From contig NC_011144.1 of NCBI RefSeq assembly GCF_000017265.1, positions 496,001 to 560,000 of the forward strand: 64,000 bases of DNA, read 5' to 3'. This document shows positions 42,827 through 52,441 of the stretch, in pieces. How positions within the stretch are numbered: position 1 is the stretch's first letter; the number at the start of each line of letters is the position of its first letter. Under the pieces are notes generated by a model. The model saw only the letters and a program-made list of their open reading frames with translations. It ran no database searches and was not told the DNA's origin. The DNA is from Phenylobacterium zucineum HLK1. Its GTDB lineage: Bacteria; Pseudomonadota; Alphaproteobacteria; Caulobacterales; Caulobacteraceae. The translations under genes and the position numbers were made by a program.

Positions 42827-43803
42827 ACCACCTCGGCGGGGGCCAGCCGGCAGGCGTGAGCGCCGTCGGTCTCCACCTGCAGGGTGGCGTGGCCGATGCG
42901 GAAGCGGCGCTCCAGGCCCTCGCAGGCGTCGTGCAGGAAGCGGTCCGGATCGGCGTTGCCCGGCCGCAGGACGTGGGCGGTGAGGGCGGTCTCGGTGGTG
43001 CTCATGGCCCAGATGTGCAGGTCGTGGACGCCCTCGACGCCGGGCAGGGCCTCCAGCCAGCGGCGGACCTCGTCCACGTTGATGCCCCGGGGGGCGGCGT
43101 CCAGCGCCAGGTCCATGGAATCGCGCAGGAGGCCCCAGGTGCCCAGGACAATCACCGCCGCGATGGTCAGGCCGAGCAGCGGGTCGATCCAGAGCAGGCC
43201 GGTGCGGGCCATGGCGAAGGCCCCGACCACCACGGCCAGCGACACGGCGGCGTCGGCCGCCATGTGCAGGAAGGCGCCGCGGACGTTCAGGTCGTCGTGG
43301 CTGCCCCGCAGGAAGAGCGCCGCGGTGACCCCGTTGATCAACACCCCCAGGCCAGCGACCAGCATGACGATGTCGGAATCCACCCCGGCCGGCTCGCGCA
43401 GCCTGTGCGCCGCCTCGGAGACAATGGCGCCGACCGCCACCAGGAGCAGCACGGCGTTGGCGAGGGACGCGAGGATGGTCGCCTTGCGCAGGCCGTAGGT
43501 GCGTCGGCCCGAGGGCGCGCGCTTGGCCAGCACCGCGGCGCCCCAGGCCAGCAGCAGGGACAGGACGTCGGAAAGATTGTGGCCCGCGTCGGCCAGGAGG
43601 GCCAGCGAGCCCGTCCAGAGCCCCGCGGCCACCTCGGCGGCGACAAAGCCGGTGTTGAGGACCACGCCGATCGCGAAGGCCCAGCCCATGTCCTTGGGCG
43701 CGTGGTGATGATGGTGGCCGTGGCCGTGCGAATGGCCGTGACCGTGAGCGTGGTCATGCCCATGGTCGTCATGGTGGTCGGAGTGCGCGTGGGCCTTGGC
43801 CAT
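42823..43803 (-). CDS. Cation diffusion facilitator family metal transporter (CzcD/ZitB-like)
   Basis: The 326-residue protein has a His-rich N terminus (residues 6-34, alternating His/Gly/Asp), six helices, the metal-site pairs in LLADAGHNLSDVLSL and LHMAADAAVSLAVVVG, and a cytoplasmic C-terminal domain (VEGVHDLHIWAMSTTETALTAHV). CDF proteins export zinc or similar divalent ions by proton exchange. It lies inside the lipid A/Kdo operon, overlapping waaA by GTGA, an unusual place for the family. The metal is probably zinc, from the His content. Confidence 0.92.
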   Translation of the reverse strand: MAKAHAHSDHHDDHGHDHAHGHGHSHGHGHHHHHAPKDMGWAFAIGVVLNTGFVAAEVAAGLWTGSLALLADAGHNLSDVLSLLLAWGAAVLAKRAPSGRRTYGLRKATILASLANAVLLLVAVGAIVSEAAHRLREPAGVDSDIVMLVAGLGVLINGVTAALFLRGSHDDLNVRGAFLHMAADAAVSLAVVVGAFAMARTGLLWIDPLLGLTIAAVIVLGTWGLLRDSMDLALDAAPRGINVDEVRRWLEALPGVEGVHDLHIWAMSTTETALTAHVLRPGNADPDRFLHDACEGLERRFRIGHATLQVETDGAHACRLAPAEVV

Positions 43804-43835
43804 CGGAGCCTATGTCTCGCGAACCGGGCGAAGGA

Positions 43836-44548
43836 TCAATGCGGCGCGGGCGCCCGCCCCACCAGGGCCTCGGCCCGGCGGGTGGCGGCGGACAGGCGCG
43901 CGGACCAGTTCTCGATCAGCGCGGCGATCTCGGCCTCGCCGGCGTCGGGGGGCACGTGCAGCGGCCCCTCCCAGACGACGGCGCCGCGGCCGAACGGGGC
44001 GGCGAACATCACCCTGTCCCAGGTGTCCTCGAGCTGCCAGGCGGGATTGGCGGCGATCCCCATCAGGAACACCGGCTGGCCCGAACGGCGGGCGATCTGC
44101 AGCGCGCCCGCCTGGATCACCTCGTTGGGGCCGCGCGGTCCGTCGGGCGTGACCACGAGGGCGCCGCCGCCCGCCACCCATGTCGTGGCCTCGCGGATGG
44201 CGGCGACGGCCTGCCGGGCCTTGGCCGAGTCGCCCTTCTTGGCCGAGGAGACCCGGATCGCGGGAAATCCCGACATCGACAGCGCCTGGGCGATGAATTC
44301 CCCGTCGGCCGAGGGGGAGACGAGGCAGCGGGTCCGCTTGCGCCACCACTGCGGCGCGGTGGCCAGGCACAGCGGGATGCGGCCGTGCCAGAAGAGGGCG
44401 ATCGCCCCCGTCTCCTGGTCGGACAGCACCGGCTCGACGCAGGCGACGTTCTCGTGCCGCCAGCGCACGGTGCGCAGCACGATGCGCAGATAGGTCCCCA
44501 GCACCCAGCCGAGGAAGGCCTGGACGCCGTCGCTCCGGAGCAGCTTCT

Positions 44549-44552
<4 letters not shown>
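43836..44552 (-). CDS. DUF374 lysophospholipid acyltransferase family protein
   Basis: The 238-residue protein has the acyltransferase-type ALFWHGRIPL, SPSADGEFIAQAL and VVTPDGPRGPNEVIQAGALQIARRSG, where PDGPRGP is the family hallmark. It starts at TTG, overlapping the msbA stop as TTGA. In alphaproteobacteria DUF374 genes commonly sit before waaA and lpxK, and a role in acylating a lipid or lipid A precursor is assumed rather than shown. Confidence 0.9.
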
Positions 44553-46324
<1,772 letters not shown>

Positions 46325-46429
46325 GGCGCGAGGCGTCGGACGTTGCGGAAGCGAAGTCAAGCGGCGGCAGGCCCCCTGCGACGCCCGGCCCGGCTTCCGG
46401 TTTGGCGGGGATCGCCCTACTTAGGCGCC

Positions 46430-47113
46430 ATGACGGACGCGCCCGCCAAGGCTCCCTTCGACCTGTCGACGCCTCTCGGGCGGGCGAGGACCTATCTGGA
46501 CTACCTCTGGAACGACCACGCCTACCTGCGGCTGGGCTTCTCCAACGCCCACTGGATCTCGGAGGAGCTGGTGCGGGCGAACCAGCCGTGGCCGCACCAG
46601 CTGGCCGCCTGGAAGGCGCGCGGGATCAAGACGATCATCAACCTGCGCGGCGGGTTCGACGCCAGCTTCCACGCGCTGGAAAAGGACGCCTGCCAGCGCC
46701 TGGGGCTGACGATGGTGGACTTCACCATCACCTCGCGCGAGGTGCCCAGCGTCCAGCGCGTGCTGGGCGCCAAGCGGCTGTTCGAGACCATCGAATATCC
46801 GGCCATGATGCACTGCAAGTCCGGCGCGGACCGGGCGGGCATCATGAGCGTGCTCTACATGCACTTCCGGAAGGGCAAGACCATCCGCGAGGCCATGGAC
46901 CAGCTGCACCTGCGCTACCTGCACGTGAAGCAGGGCAAGACCGGCGTGCTGGACTACACCTTCGAGCGCTACCTCGAGGAGGGCGAGCCCGCCGGCATGA
47001 GCTTCCTCGAGTGGGTGCAGAGCCCGATGTACGATCCCGCCGGCATGAAGGCGACGTTCCGCGCCCAGATGCTGGGATCGCTGATCACCGAGCGCCTGCT
47101 CCGCCGCGAATAG
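46430..47113 (+). CDS. Tyrosine/dual-specificity phosphatase-like protein
   Basis: The 227-residue protein carries the Cys-x5-Arg phosphatase site as MHCKSGADRAGI. KTIINLRGGFD upstream is the segment where family members place the general-acid region start, and EDVPSV-like EVPSV lies before it. A long C-terminal helical part follows. Cysteine-based phosphatases of this type act on phosphotyrosine, phosphoinositides or lipids. Its position, divergent from msbA in a lipid A block, makes a phospholipid or lipid A phosphate substrate conceivable, but this is speculation. The ATG at 46430 was chosen because homology-like sequence starts there. Confidence 0.82.
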   Translation: MTDAPAKAPFDLSTPLGRARTYLDYLWNDHAYLRLGFSNAHWISEELVRANQPWPHQLAAWKARGIKTIINLRGGFDASFHALEKDACQRLGLTMVDFTITSREVPSVQRVLGAKRLFETIEYPAMMHCKSGADRAGIMSVLYMHFRKGKTIREAMDQLHLRYLHVKQGKTGVLDYTFERYLEEGEPAGMSFLEWVQSPMYDPAGMKATFRAQMLGSLITERLLRRE

Positions 47114-47171
47114 CCGGCCCGTCCGCCCCCCGGGAGCTGTCGCCTTTGTGACAGACAACCGGGGCTGCGAC

Positions 47172-47399
47172 ATGCGAAGGTACGGTATGGACGACGGCCA
47201 CACCCTCGCGGCGGAAGAATTCTGCACGCTGCTGTGCGTGCGCGCTGACGGCGTCTCGCCCTTCGTCGACCTCGCTCCATGGACCGGGCTGGAGCACGTG
47301 CGCAGGCGCGCGCAGCGGCTGCTGCGCGAGCATCTGAGCTGCGACGCCGTGGAAGTCTGGCGCGGCGGGACCCTGCTGGAGCGCATCGCGCGCGGTTGA
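47172..47399 (+). CDS. Small hypothetical protein
   Basis: This frame codes 75 residues from ATG 47172 (MRRYGMDDGHTLAAEEFC). A second ATG at 47187 has GAAGG just upstream and may be the true start. The end, LEHVRRRAQRLLREHLSCDAVEVWRGGTLLERIARG, looks like an amphipathic helix and strand. I recognise no family. A TTCG-capped hairpin right after the stop supports a real transcript end. Confidence 0.5.
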   Translation: MRRYGMDDGHTLAAEEFCTLLCVRADGVSPFVDLAPWTGLEHVRRRAQRLLREHLSCDAVEVWRGGTLLERIARG

Positions 47400-47406
47400 G
47401 GGCGGC

Positions 47407-47424
47407 GGCCCGCTTCGGCGGGCC
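47407..47424. terminator. TTCG-capped hairpin between convergent genes
   Basis: A perfect 7-base stem (47407-47413 with 47418-47424) closes on TTCG. No T-run follows. It lies between the stops of the small gene and the DUF4170 gene, so it could serve both directions. Confidence 0.5.
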
Positions 47425-47436
47425 TGCCTTCCCCGC

Positions 47437-47670
47437 CTAGCGGCCTTCCTCGGCCGGCGAGAGCAGCTTGTGCGCGTGGATGATGAAGTAGCGCATCAGG
47501 GCGTTGTCGACCGTCTCCTGGGCCTTGGCGCGCCAGGCGCGCAGCGCTTCGTCGTAGGAGGGGAAGGCGCCGACGAGGTCGACCTTCCTGAGGTCGCGGA
47601 ACTGGGGCGGGCCCTCGAGGGATTCGAGCTCGCCGCCGATGACGAGGTGCAGAAGCTGCTTGTCGGACAT
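47437..47670 (-). CDS. DUF4170 family protein
   Basis: The 77-residue protein has the DUF4170 pattern LHLVIGGELESLEGPPQFRDL, VGAFPSYDEALRAWRAKAQ and TVDNALMRYFIIHAHKLL. These small proteins sit with cysQ in many alphaproteobacteria near lipid A genes, and their function is unknown. The gene follows cysQ by 22 bases on the same strand. Confidence 0.92.
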   Translation of the reverse strand: MSDKQLLHLVIGGELESLEGPPQFRDLRKVDLVGAFPSYDEALRAWRAKAQETVDNALMRYFIIHAHKLLSPAEEGR

Positions 47671-47692
47671 GGGTCGCTTTCGTAGCGGAAGG

Positions 47693-48481
47693 TCAGTTTC
47701 CGCTGCGGATATGCCGGACCCGGTCCAGGATCAATGGGGCGAGACGCGGCGTCGCGCAGACGAGGCTCGCCTGCACGGGGCGCGGGCGGTTGTAGCGGAA
47801 GCCCGCGCCGGTGTGGTCGCCGACGAATCCGCCGGCTTCCGTGGCGATCAGGTCGGCCGCGGCCAGGTCCCAGTCGTGCTTGGCCACGGGCGCCACCGCG
47901 GCGTCGAAATCGCCCGAGGCCACCAGGCACATGCGGTAGGCGGTGGAGTTGCGCTGCTGCACCTGCATCGGCGGCCAGGGGACCGGCCAGCTCGGGTGCG
48001 GGAAGACCCTGGGATCGCCCGCCATGCGGCAGTCCTCCAGGCGGTCGGTCCCGCTGACCCGGATCGGCGCCCCGTTCATCGTGGCGCCCTGCCCGGCGAC
48101 GGCGGCGTAGGTCTCGGAGAGTTCCGGGGCGAAGACCACCCCCGCGACCGGCCGCTCGTCCTCGACGACCGCCAGCGAGATCGCCCACCAGGGCATGTCG
48201 TTCAGGAAGGCGCGGGTGCCGTCGATGGGATCGACCACGAAGAGTCGTCGGCGCGACAGGCGCCCGCTGTCGTCGGCGGTCTCCTCGGAAAGCCAGCCGT
48301 AGTCCGGCCGCGCGGCCCCCAGGCGCGCCTTCAGCAGCGCGTCGGCGGCCAGGTCGGCGTTGGTGACCGGCGAGCCGCCCTCCTTGTAGTCGATCTCCAG
48401 GCCCTCGCGGCGCAGGCGGGCCGCGAGCTCGCCCGCTTCCTGCGCGGCGTCCAGGAGGAGGGCCAGGTCGTCCAGGATCAG
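47693..48481 (-). CDS. cysQ: 3'(2'),5'-bisphosphate nucleotidase family protein (CysQ-like), apparent CTG start
   Basis: The approximately 262-residue protein belongs to the inositol monophosphatase superfamily. The metal-binding motifs are GWLSEETADD, VVDPIDGTRAFLNDMPWW and the late KHDWDLAAADLIATEAGG. It would remove the 3'-phosphate from PAP, a by-product of sulfotransferases. The family N terminus (LLDDLALLLDAAQEAG-like) begins exactly at the end of pmbA. No ATG, GTG or TTG lies in frame near it. A CTG overlapping the pmbA stop (CTGA) is the most likely start. Confidence 0.88.
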   Translation of the reverse strand: MILDDLALLLDAAQEAGELAARLRREGLEIDYKEGGSPVTNADLAADALLKARLGAARPDYGWLSEETADDSGRLSRRRLFVVDPIDGTRAFLNDMPWWAISLAVVEDERPVAGVVFAPELSETYAAVAGQGATMNGAPIRVSGTDRLEDCRMAGDPRVFPHPSWPVPWPPMQVQQRNSTAYRMCLVASGDFDAAVAPVAKHDWDLAAADLIATEAGGFVGDHTGAGFRYNRPRPVQASLVCATPRLAPLILDRVRHIRSGN

Positions 48482-49809
48482 CGCCCCGCGATGGCCAGGG
48501 CGTCCACCAGCAGGGAGGGCGCGTTGGAGGCGCCGCGGATTTCGAGGTCCGAGCCCGGGACGAGGCGGCCGTAGATGTCGATCAGGTTGCCGGCGACGGT
48601 GATCTCGCTGACCGGATAGGCGAGCTCGCCGCCCTCGAACCAGAAGCCCGAGCAGCCCACCGACCAGTCGCCGGTGTTGCCGTTCAGCGAAGGGCCGAAC
48701 ATCGAGGTGACGAGCAGGCCCGAGCCGGCGTCCTTCATCAGGGCGGAGAGGTCCTTCTCGCCCGGCCGCAGGGTCAGGTTGGTGGGCGAGACGCCGGGCG
48801 GGCCGGCCAGGCCGCGCGAGGCGTGGCCGGTCGTCGAAAGGCCCAGCTGGCGGGCCGAGGACGAGTTCAGCAGCCAGGTGGTGAGCACCCCGTCCTCGAT
48901 CAGGTCGCGGCGCTGGTTGCGGACCCCCTCGTCGTCGAACGGCGAGGAGCCGAGGCCGCGCGGACGGTGCGGATCGTCGGTGACGAAGATCCCCTTGGCG
49001 AACACCGGCTGGCCCAGCCTGTCCTTCAGGAACGAGGTCCCGCGGGCGATGGAGGGGCCGGCGATCGCGCCGATCAACGGCGACAGCAGCGAGGCGGCCA
49101 GGCGGTTCTCGAAGATCACCGGCGCGGTGGTCGAGGCGATCTTGCGCGCGCCCAGGCGGGCGGCGGCGCGGCGGCCGGCCTCGGCGCCCAGGGTCTCGGG
49201 CGCGGGCAGGTCGGCCTGCCAGCGGGCCGAGCGGCCGTCGTAGCCGGTCTCCATGCCGCCCTCGTCGCCGGCGATGGCCGAGGCGCCGATCGAGAAGCCC
49301 GAAGCGCGGTGCACGCCCGTGAAGCCGCCGCTGGTGACGATGGTCCAGCGCGAGGACGACCACGCGCCGCTGGCGCCGTCGGTGTTGGTGACCCTGGGCT
49401 GGGCGCGGGCGGCGGCCTCGGCGGCGCGGGCGCGATCCTCCAGCTCGGCCGCGGTGGGCTCGGCCGGGTCGTAGAGGTCGAGGTCGGGGAGGTCGCCGCG
49501 GGCCAGGGCGTCGGGGTCGGCCAGGCCTGCGTAGGGATCCTCCGGGGCGAGCTTGGCCATGGCGACCGCCCGCTCGACCAGCTTGGCGCGCGCCTCCGGC
49601 GAAATGTCGGAGCCGGAGACGGTCGCCTGCCGGCGGCCGACGAACACCCGCAGGCCGAGGTCGCGGGACTCCTCGCGCTCCACCTCCTCGAGGTCGCCCA
49701 GGCGCACGGTGACCGAAAGGCTGCGGCGCTCGGCGCCCACGGCCTCGGCGGCGTCCGCCCCGGCCTTCAGCGCGGCGGCCACGACGTCGTTCAGCAGGTT
49801 TTCGTCCAT
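48478..49809 (-). CDS. pmbA: TldD/PmbA family protein
   Basis: The 443-residue protein has the PmbA layout: an N-terminal domain with DLGLRVFVGRRQATVSGSD, then SSRWTIVTSGGFTG, RGTSFLKDRLGQPVF, DEGVRNQRRDLIEDGVLTTWLLN, and SLNGNTGDWSVGCSGFWFEGG. PmbA/TldE partners TldD, a metalloprotease that trims peptides such as microcin B17 precursor. PmbA lacks its own HExxxH, and none is seen here. I start at ATG 49809 (MDENLLNDV) rather than 49842. Its stop overlaps the cysQ start. Confidence 0.9.
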   Translation of the reverse strand: MDENLLNDVVAAALKAGADAAEAVGAERRSLSVTVRLGDLEEVEREESRDLGLRVFVGRRQATVSGSDISPEARAKLVERAVAMAKLAPEDPYAGLADPDALARGDLPDLDLYDPAEPTAAELEDRARAAEAAARAQPRVTNTDGASGAWSSSRWTIVTSGGFTGVHRASGFSIGASAIAGDEGGMETGYDGRSARWQADLPAPETLGAEAGRRAAARLGARKIASTTAPVIFENRLAASLLSPLIGAIAGPSIARGTSFLKDRLGQPVFAKGIFVTDDPHRPRGLGSSPFDDEGVRNQRRDLIEDGVLTTWLLNSSSARQLGLSTTGHASRGLAGPPGVSPTNLTLRPGEKDLSALMKDAGSGLLVTSMFGPSLNGNTGDWSVGCSGFWFEGGELAYPVSEITVAGNLIDIYGRLVPGSDLEIRGASNAPSLLVDALAIAGR

Positions 49810-49846
49810 GCCCGGCATATGGCCGAGCGGAGCCCCGTTCACAAGC

Positions 49847-50248
49847 TCACGGCACCGCGTAGAACAGCAGCGCGGCGGCCGCGGCGATATAGGCGATCCA
49901 GGTGGCGAGGACGCCCGCGGCGCGGGGCAGCGTCGCTTCGCCGCTGCGCGAGAGGCCGACCGCGTGCAGCCCGCGACCGGCGAACAGGACGAAGCCGATC
50001 AGGTGGACGAGCAGGGGAGGGGCGCCGGCCAGCGCCAGGATCGCCAGGCCGATGAGCGCCGTCGGCACATATTCGGTGGCGTTGCCGAAGGCGCGGATGG
50101 CGCGCTCCAGCTCCGGAACCCCGCCGTCGCCCAGGGCCACCCCGTGCTTGCGCCGCTGACGGGTGACCAGCACCGACAGGACCAGCAGGAGGACGAGGTG
50201 CAGGCCGGCCCAGAGGGCGGCGGCGTGGGCGGCGGGCGTCAGGTCCAT
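49847..50248 (-). CDS. MAPEG family membrane protein
   Basis: The 133-residue protein has four helices and the pattern RKHGVALGDGGVPELERAIRAFGNATEYVPTALI, with a FAGRGLHAVGLSR segment, as in bacterial MAPEG proteins (YecN-type). Family members include glutathione-linked enzymes, but no substrate can be assigned. It lies between ubiD and pmbA on the same strand. Confidence 0.9.
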   Translation of the reverse strand: MDLTPAAHAAALWAGLHLVLLLVLSVLVTRQRRKHGVALGDGGVPELERAIRAFGNATEYVPTALIGLAILALAGAPPLLVHLIGFVLFAGRGLHAVGLSRSGEATLPRAAGVLATWIAYIAAAAALLFYAVP

Positions 50249-50265
50249 CGGGTTCCTTGGAGTGC

Positions 50266-51792
50266 TCAGTCCACGGGCCGGCCGTCGCCGGGAAGGCCGA
50301 GCTTAGCCCACTTTTCGGTCACCGCCTCAACCACGGCGGGATCCATGAACAGCTTCTCGCCCCACTCCCGCTTGGTCTCGGGGGGCCACTTGTTGGTGGC
50401 GTCGAGGCCGATCTTGGAGCCGAGGCCGCTCTCGGGGCTGGCGAAGTCCAGGTAGTCGATGGGGGTGTTCTCGACGAGCGTGACGTCCCGGGCCGGGTCC
50501 ATCCGCGTGGAGATGGCCCACATCACGTCCTTCCAGTCGCGGGCGTCGATGTCATCGTCCACGACGATCACCCACTTGGTGTACATGAACTGGCGAAGGT
50601 AGCTCCAGACGCCCATCATCACGCGCTTGGCGTGGCCGGGGTAGGCCTTCTTCATCGACACCACGGCGATCCGGTAGCTGCAGCCCTCGGGCGGCAGCCA
50701 GAAGTCGACGATCTCTGGGAACTGCTGGCGGATCAGCGGGATGAACACCTCGTTCAGCGCCTCGCCCAGCACGCTGGGCTCGTCCGGCGGCCGGCCGGTG
50801 AAGGTGGTCAGGTAGATCGGGTCGCGGCGCATGGTGATCGCGCTGACCTGGAACACCGGGAAGCGCTCGACCGAATTGTAGTACCCCGTGTGGTCGCCGT
50901 ATGGCCCCTCGTCGGCGTACTCGTCCAGGAGGACGTGGCCCTCCAGCACGATCTCGGCCTGGGCCGGCACCATCAGCGGCACGGTCTTGGCCGGCACGAG
51001 GTCCACCTTGGCCCCGCGCATCAAACCGGCGAACTGATACTCCGACAGCGTGTCCGGCACCGGGGTCACGGCGGCCAGGATGGTCCCCGGATCGGCGCCG
51101 ATCACCGCGCAGGCGGGCAGGGGCTCGGGCCTGCCGGCCGCCTTCCAGCGGCGGTGGTGCTGGGCGCCGCCTCGGTGGGCCAGCCAGCGCATGATGGTGC
51201 GGTCCTTCCCAAGCACCTGCATGCGGTAGATGCCGAGGTTGTAGTCGTCTTCGCGGTCGGTGGAGGGGCCCTTGGTGACCACCAGCGGCCAGGTGATCAG
51301 CGGCGCGGGCTCGCCCGGCCAGCAGGTCTGGATCGGCAGTTGCGTCAGGTCGATCTGGTCGCCCGTGAGGACGACCTCCTGCACCGGCGCCTTCTTCACC
51401 GTGTTGGGCCGCATGCTCATCACCGTCTTGGCGAGGGGCAGCATGCCCATGGCGTCCTTCAGGCCGCGCGGCGGCTCGGGCGCGCGCAGGAAGGCCAGCA
51501 GCTCGCCCACCTCGCGCAGATCGGCCGCCGTCGCCCGTTCGCGGCCCTCCAGCGTCACGCCCATGGCCACGCGCTTGACCGTGCCGAAGAGGTTGACGAG
51601 GCACGGCATGGCCGAGCGCTGGCCGTCGGCGCGGATGACGTTCTCGAACAGCACCGCCGGCCCGCCGGCGGCCAGCAGCCGCCGCTGGATCTCGGTCATC
51701 TCGAGCACCGAGGAGACGGGTTCGGCGACCCGGACCAGCTCGCCCGCGGCTTCCAGGCGGTCGATGAAGTCGCGCAGCGATCGGTAAGCCAT
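50266..51792 (-). CDS. ubiD: 3-octaprenyl-4-hydroxybenzoate carboxy-lyase
   Basis: The 508-residue prenylated-FMN enzyme decarboxylates octaprenyl-hydroxybenzoate in ubiquinone synthesis. It contains [104 protein letters not shown] and [17 protein letters not shown], all conserved in UbiD. The partner prenyltransferase ubiA lies at 60431, in a separate unit. Confidence 0.95.
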   Translation of the reverse strand: MAYRSLRDFIDRLEAAGELVRVAEPVSSVLEMTEIQRRLLAAGGPAVLFENVIRADGQRSAMPCLVNLFGTVKRVAMGVTLEGRERATAADLREVGELLAFLRAPEPPRGLKDAMGMLPLAKTVMSMRPNTVKKAPVQEVVLTGDQIDLTQLPIQTCWPGEPAPLITWPLVVTKGPSTDREDDYNLGIYRMQVLGKDRTIMRWLAHRGGAQHHRRWKAAGRPEPLPACAVIGADPGTILAAVTPVPDTLSEYQFAGLMRGAKVDLVPAKTVPLMVPAQAEIVLEGHVLLDEYADEGPYGDHTGYYNSVERFPVFQVSAITMRRDPIYLTTFTGRPPDEPSVLGEALNEVFIPLIRQQFPEIVDFWLPPEGCSYRIAVVSMKKAYPGHAKRVMMGVWSYLRQFMYTKWVIVVDDDIDARDWKDVMWAISTRMDPARDVTLVENTPIDYLDFASPESGLGSKIGLDATNKWPPETKREWGEKLFMDPAVVEAVTEKWAKLGLPGDGRPVD

Positions 51793-51853
51793 CGTTCCTC
51801 CACACTTGGCCGGCGGTTTACCCGCAGCCCCCCGGCGGGTCTAGGATGGGCCC

Positions 51854-52075
51854 ATGAAGCGCCTCGACCTCGACGACCTGCCGCCGAAGATCGCCGCCCT
51901 GCTGGAAGGCCTGGCTCCCGGCGAGGCGCTGCTGCTGGTCCGGCACGGCGCGGTGGTGGGCCGGCTGGTCGCGGAGGGCCCGGCCGCCCCGCCGGCCGAA
52001 CCCGGCCTTCCGCCCGAGCAGCACGCCCGCGAGGTGTTCGAGAACTTCCGCGCCGCGATCGAGGACGAGTTCTGA
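51854..52075 (+). CDS. Small protein resembling a Phd-type antitoxin
   Basis: The 73-residue protein reads MKRLDLDDLPPKIAALLEGLAPGEALLLVRHGAVVGRLV, similar in outline to Phd/YefM antitoxins, which open with a short strand, a helix over the DNA and then a LLxRxGKPVARL-like strand. The charged C terminus (EVFENFRAAIEDEF) would be the toxin-binding part. No toxin gene is next to it, since the next gene is convergent and YjbR-like. Function is tentative. Confidence 0.65.
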   Translation: MKRLDLDDLPPKIAALLEGLAPGEALLLVRHGAVVGRLVAEGPAAPPAEPGLPPEQHAREVFENFRAAIEDEF

Positions 52076-52085
52076 GGCCCTCCCC

Positions 52086-52430
52086 CTAGTCCTGTCCGGC
52101 CTCCCAGGCCTTCAGCGCCGCCTTCTTGGCGATCTTGCGGAAGCGGCGCTCCAGGAAGTTGCGGAAGCTGCCGGGGTGCAGGGTCGCCATCCGCGCCAGC
52201 ACGCTGGGATAGTCCTTGTAGTGCGGCGTGATGTGGAAGGTCCCCGGCTCGGCCTCCATCAGCATCTCGCGCTCGTCGAACGAGACGTCCATCAGGACGA
52301 GGCTCTGGTCCTCCCGGCGCAGGCGCGTGAAGAACTTGCCGTTCACCAGGAAGGCGGGCTTGCCGTAGCTCTTGCCCTCCTCGGCGCCGGGGAAGGCCAG
52401 CACGATGGCGCGCATCTCCTCGTAGGTCAT
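52086..52430 (-). CDS. MmcQ/YjbR family DNA-binding-like protein
   Basis: The 114-residue protein begins MTYEEMRAIVLAFPGAEEGKSYGKPAFLVNGKFFTRLR and ends in a basic helix, the YjbR fold with its CyaY-like two-layer core. The family is linked to nucleic-acid binding, but its role is unclear. An upstream open stretch in the same frame is antisense to ggt. It lies 11 bases after ggt on the same strand. Confidence 0.88.
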   Translation of the reverse strand: MTYEEMRAIVLAFPGAEEGKSYGKPAFLVNGKFFTRLRREDQSLVLMDVSFDEREMLMEAEPGTFHITPHYKDYPSVLARMATLHPGSFRNFLERRFRKIAKKAALKAWEAGQD

Positions 52431-52441
52431 CGGGGACGTCC

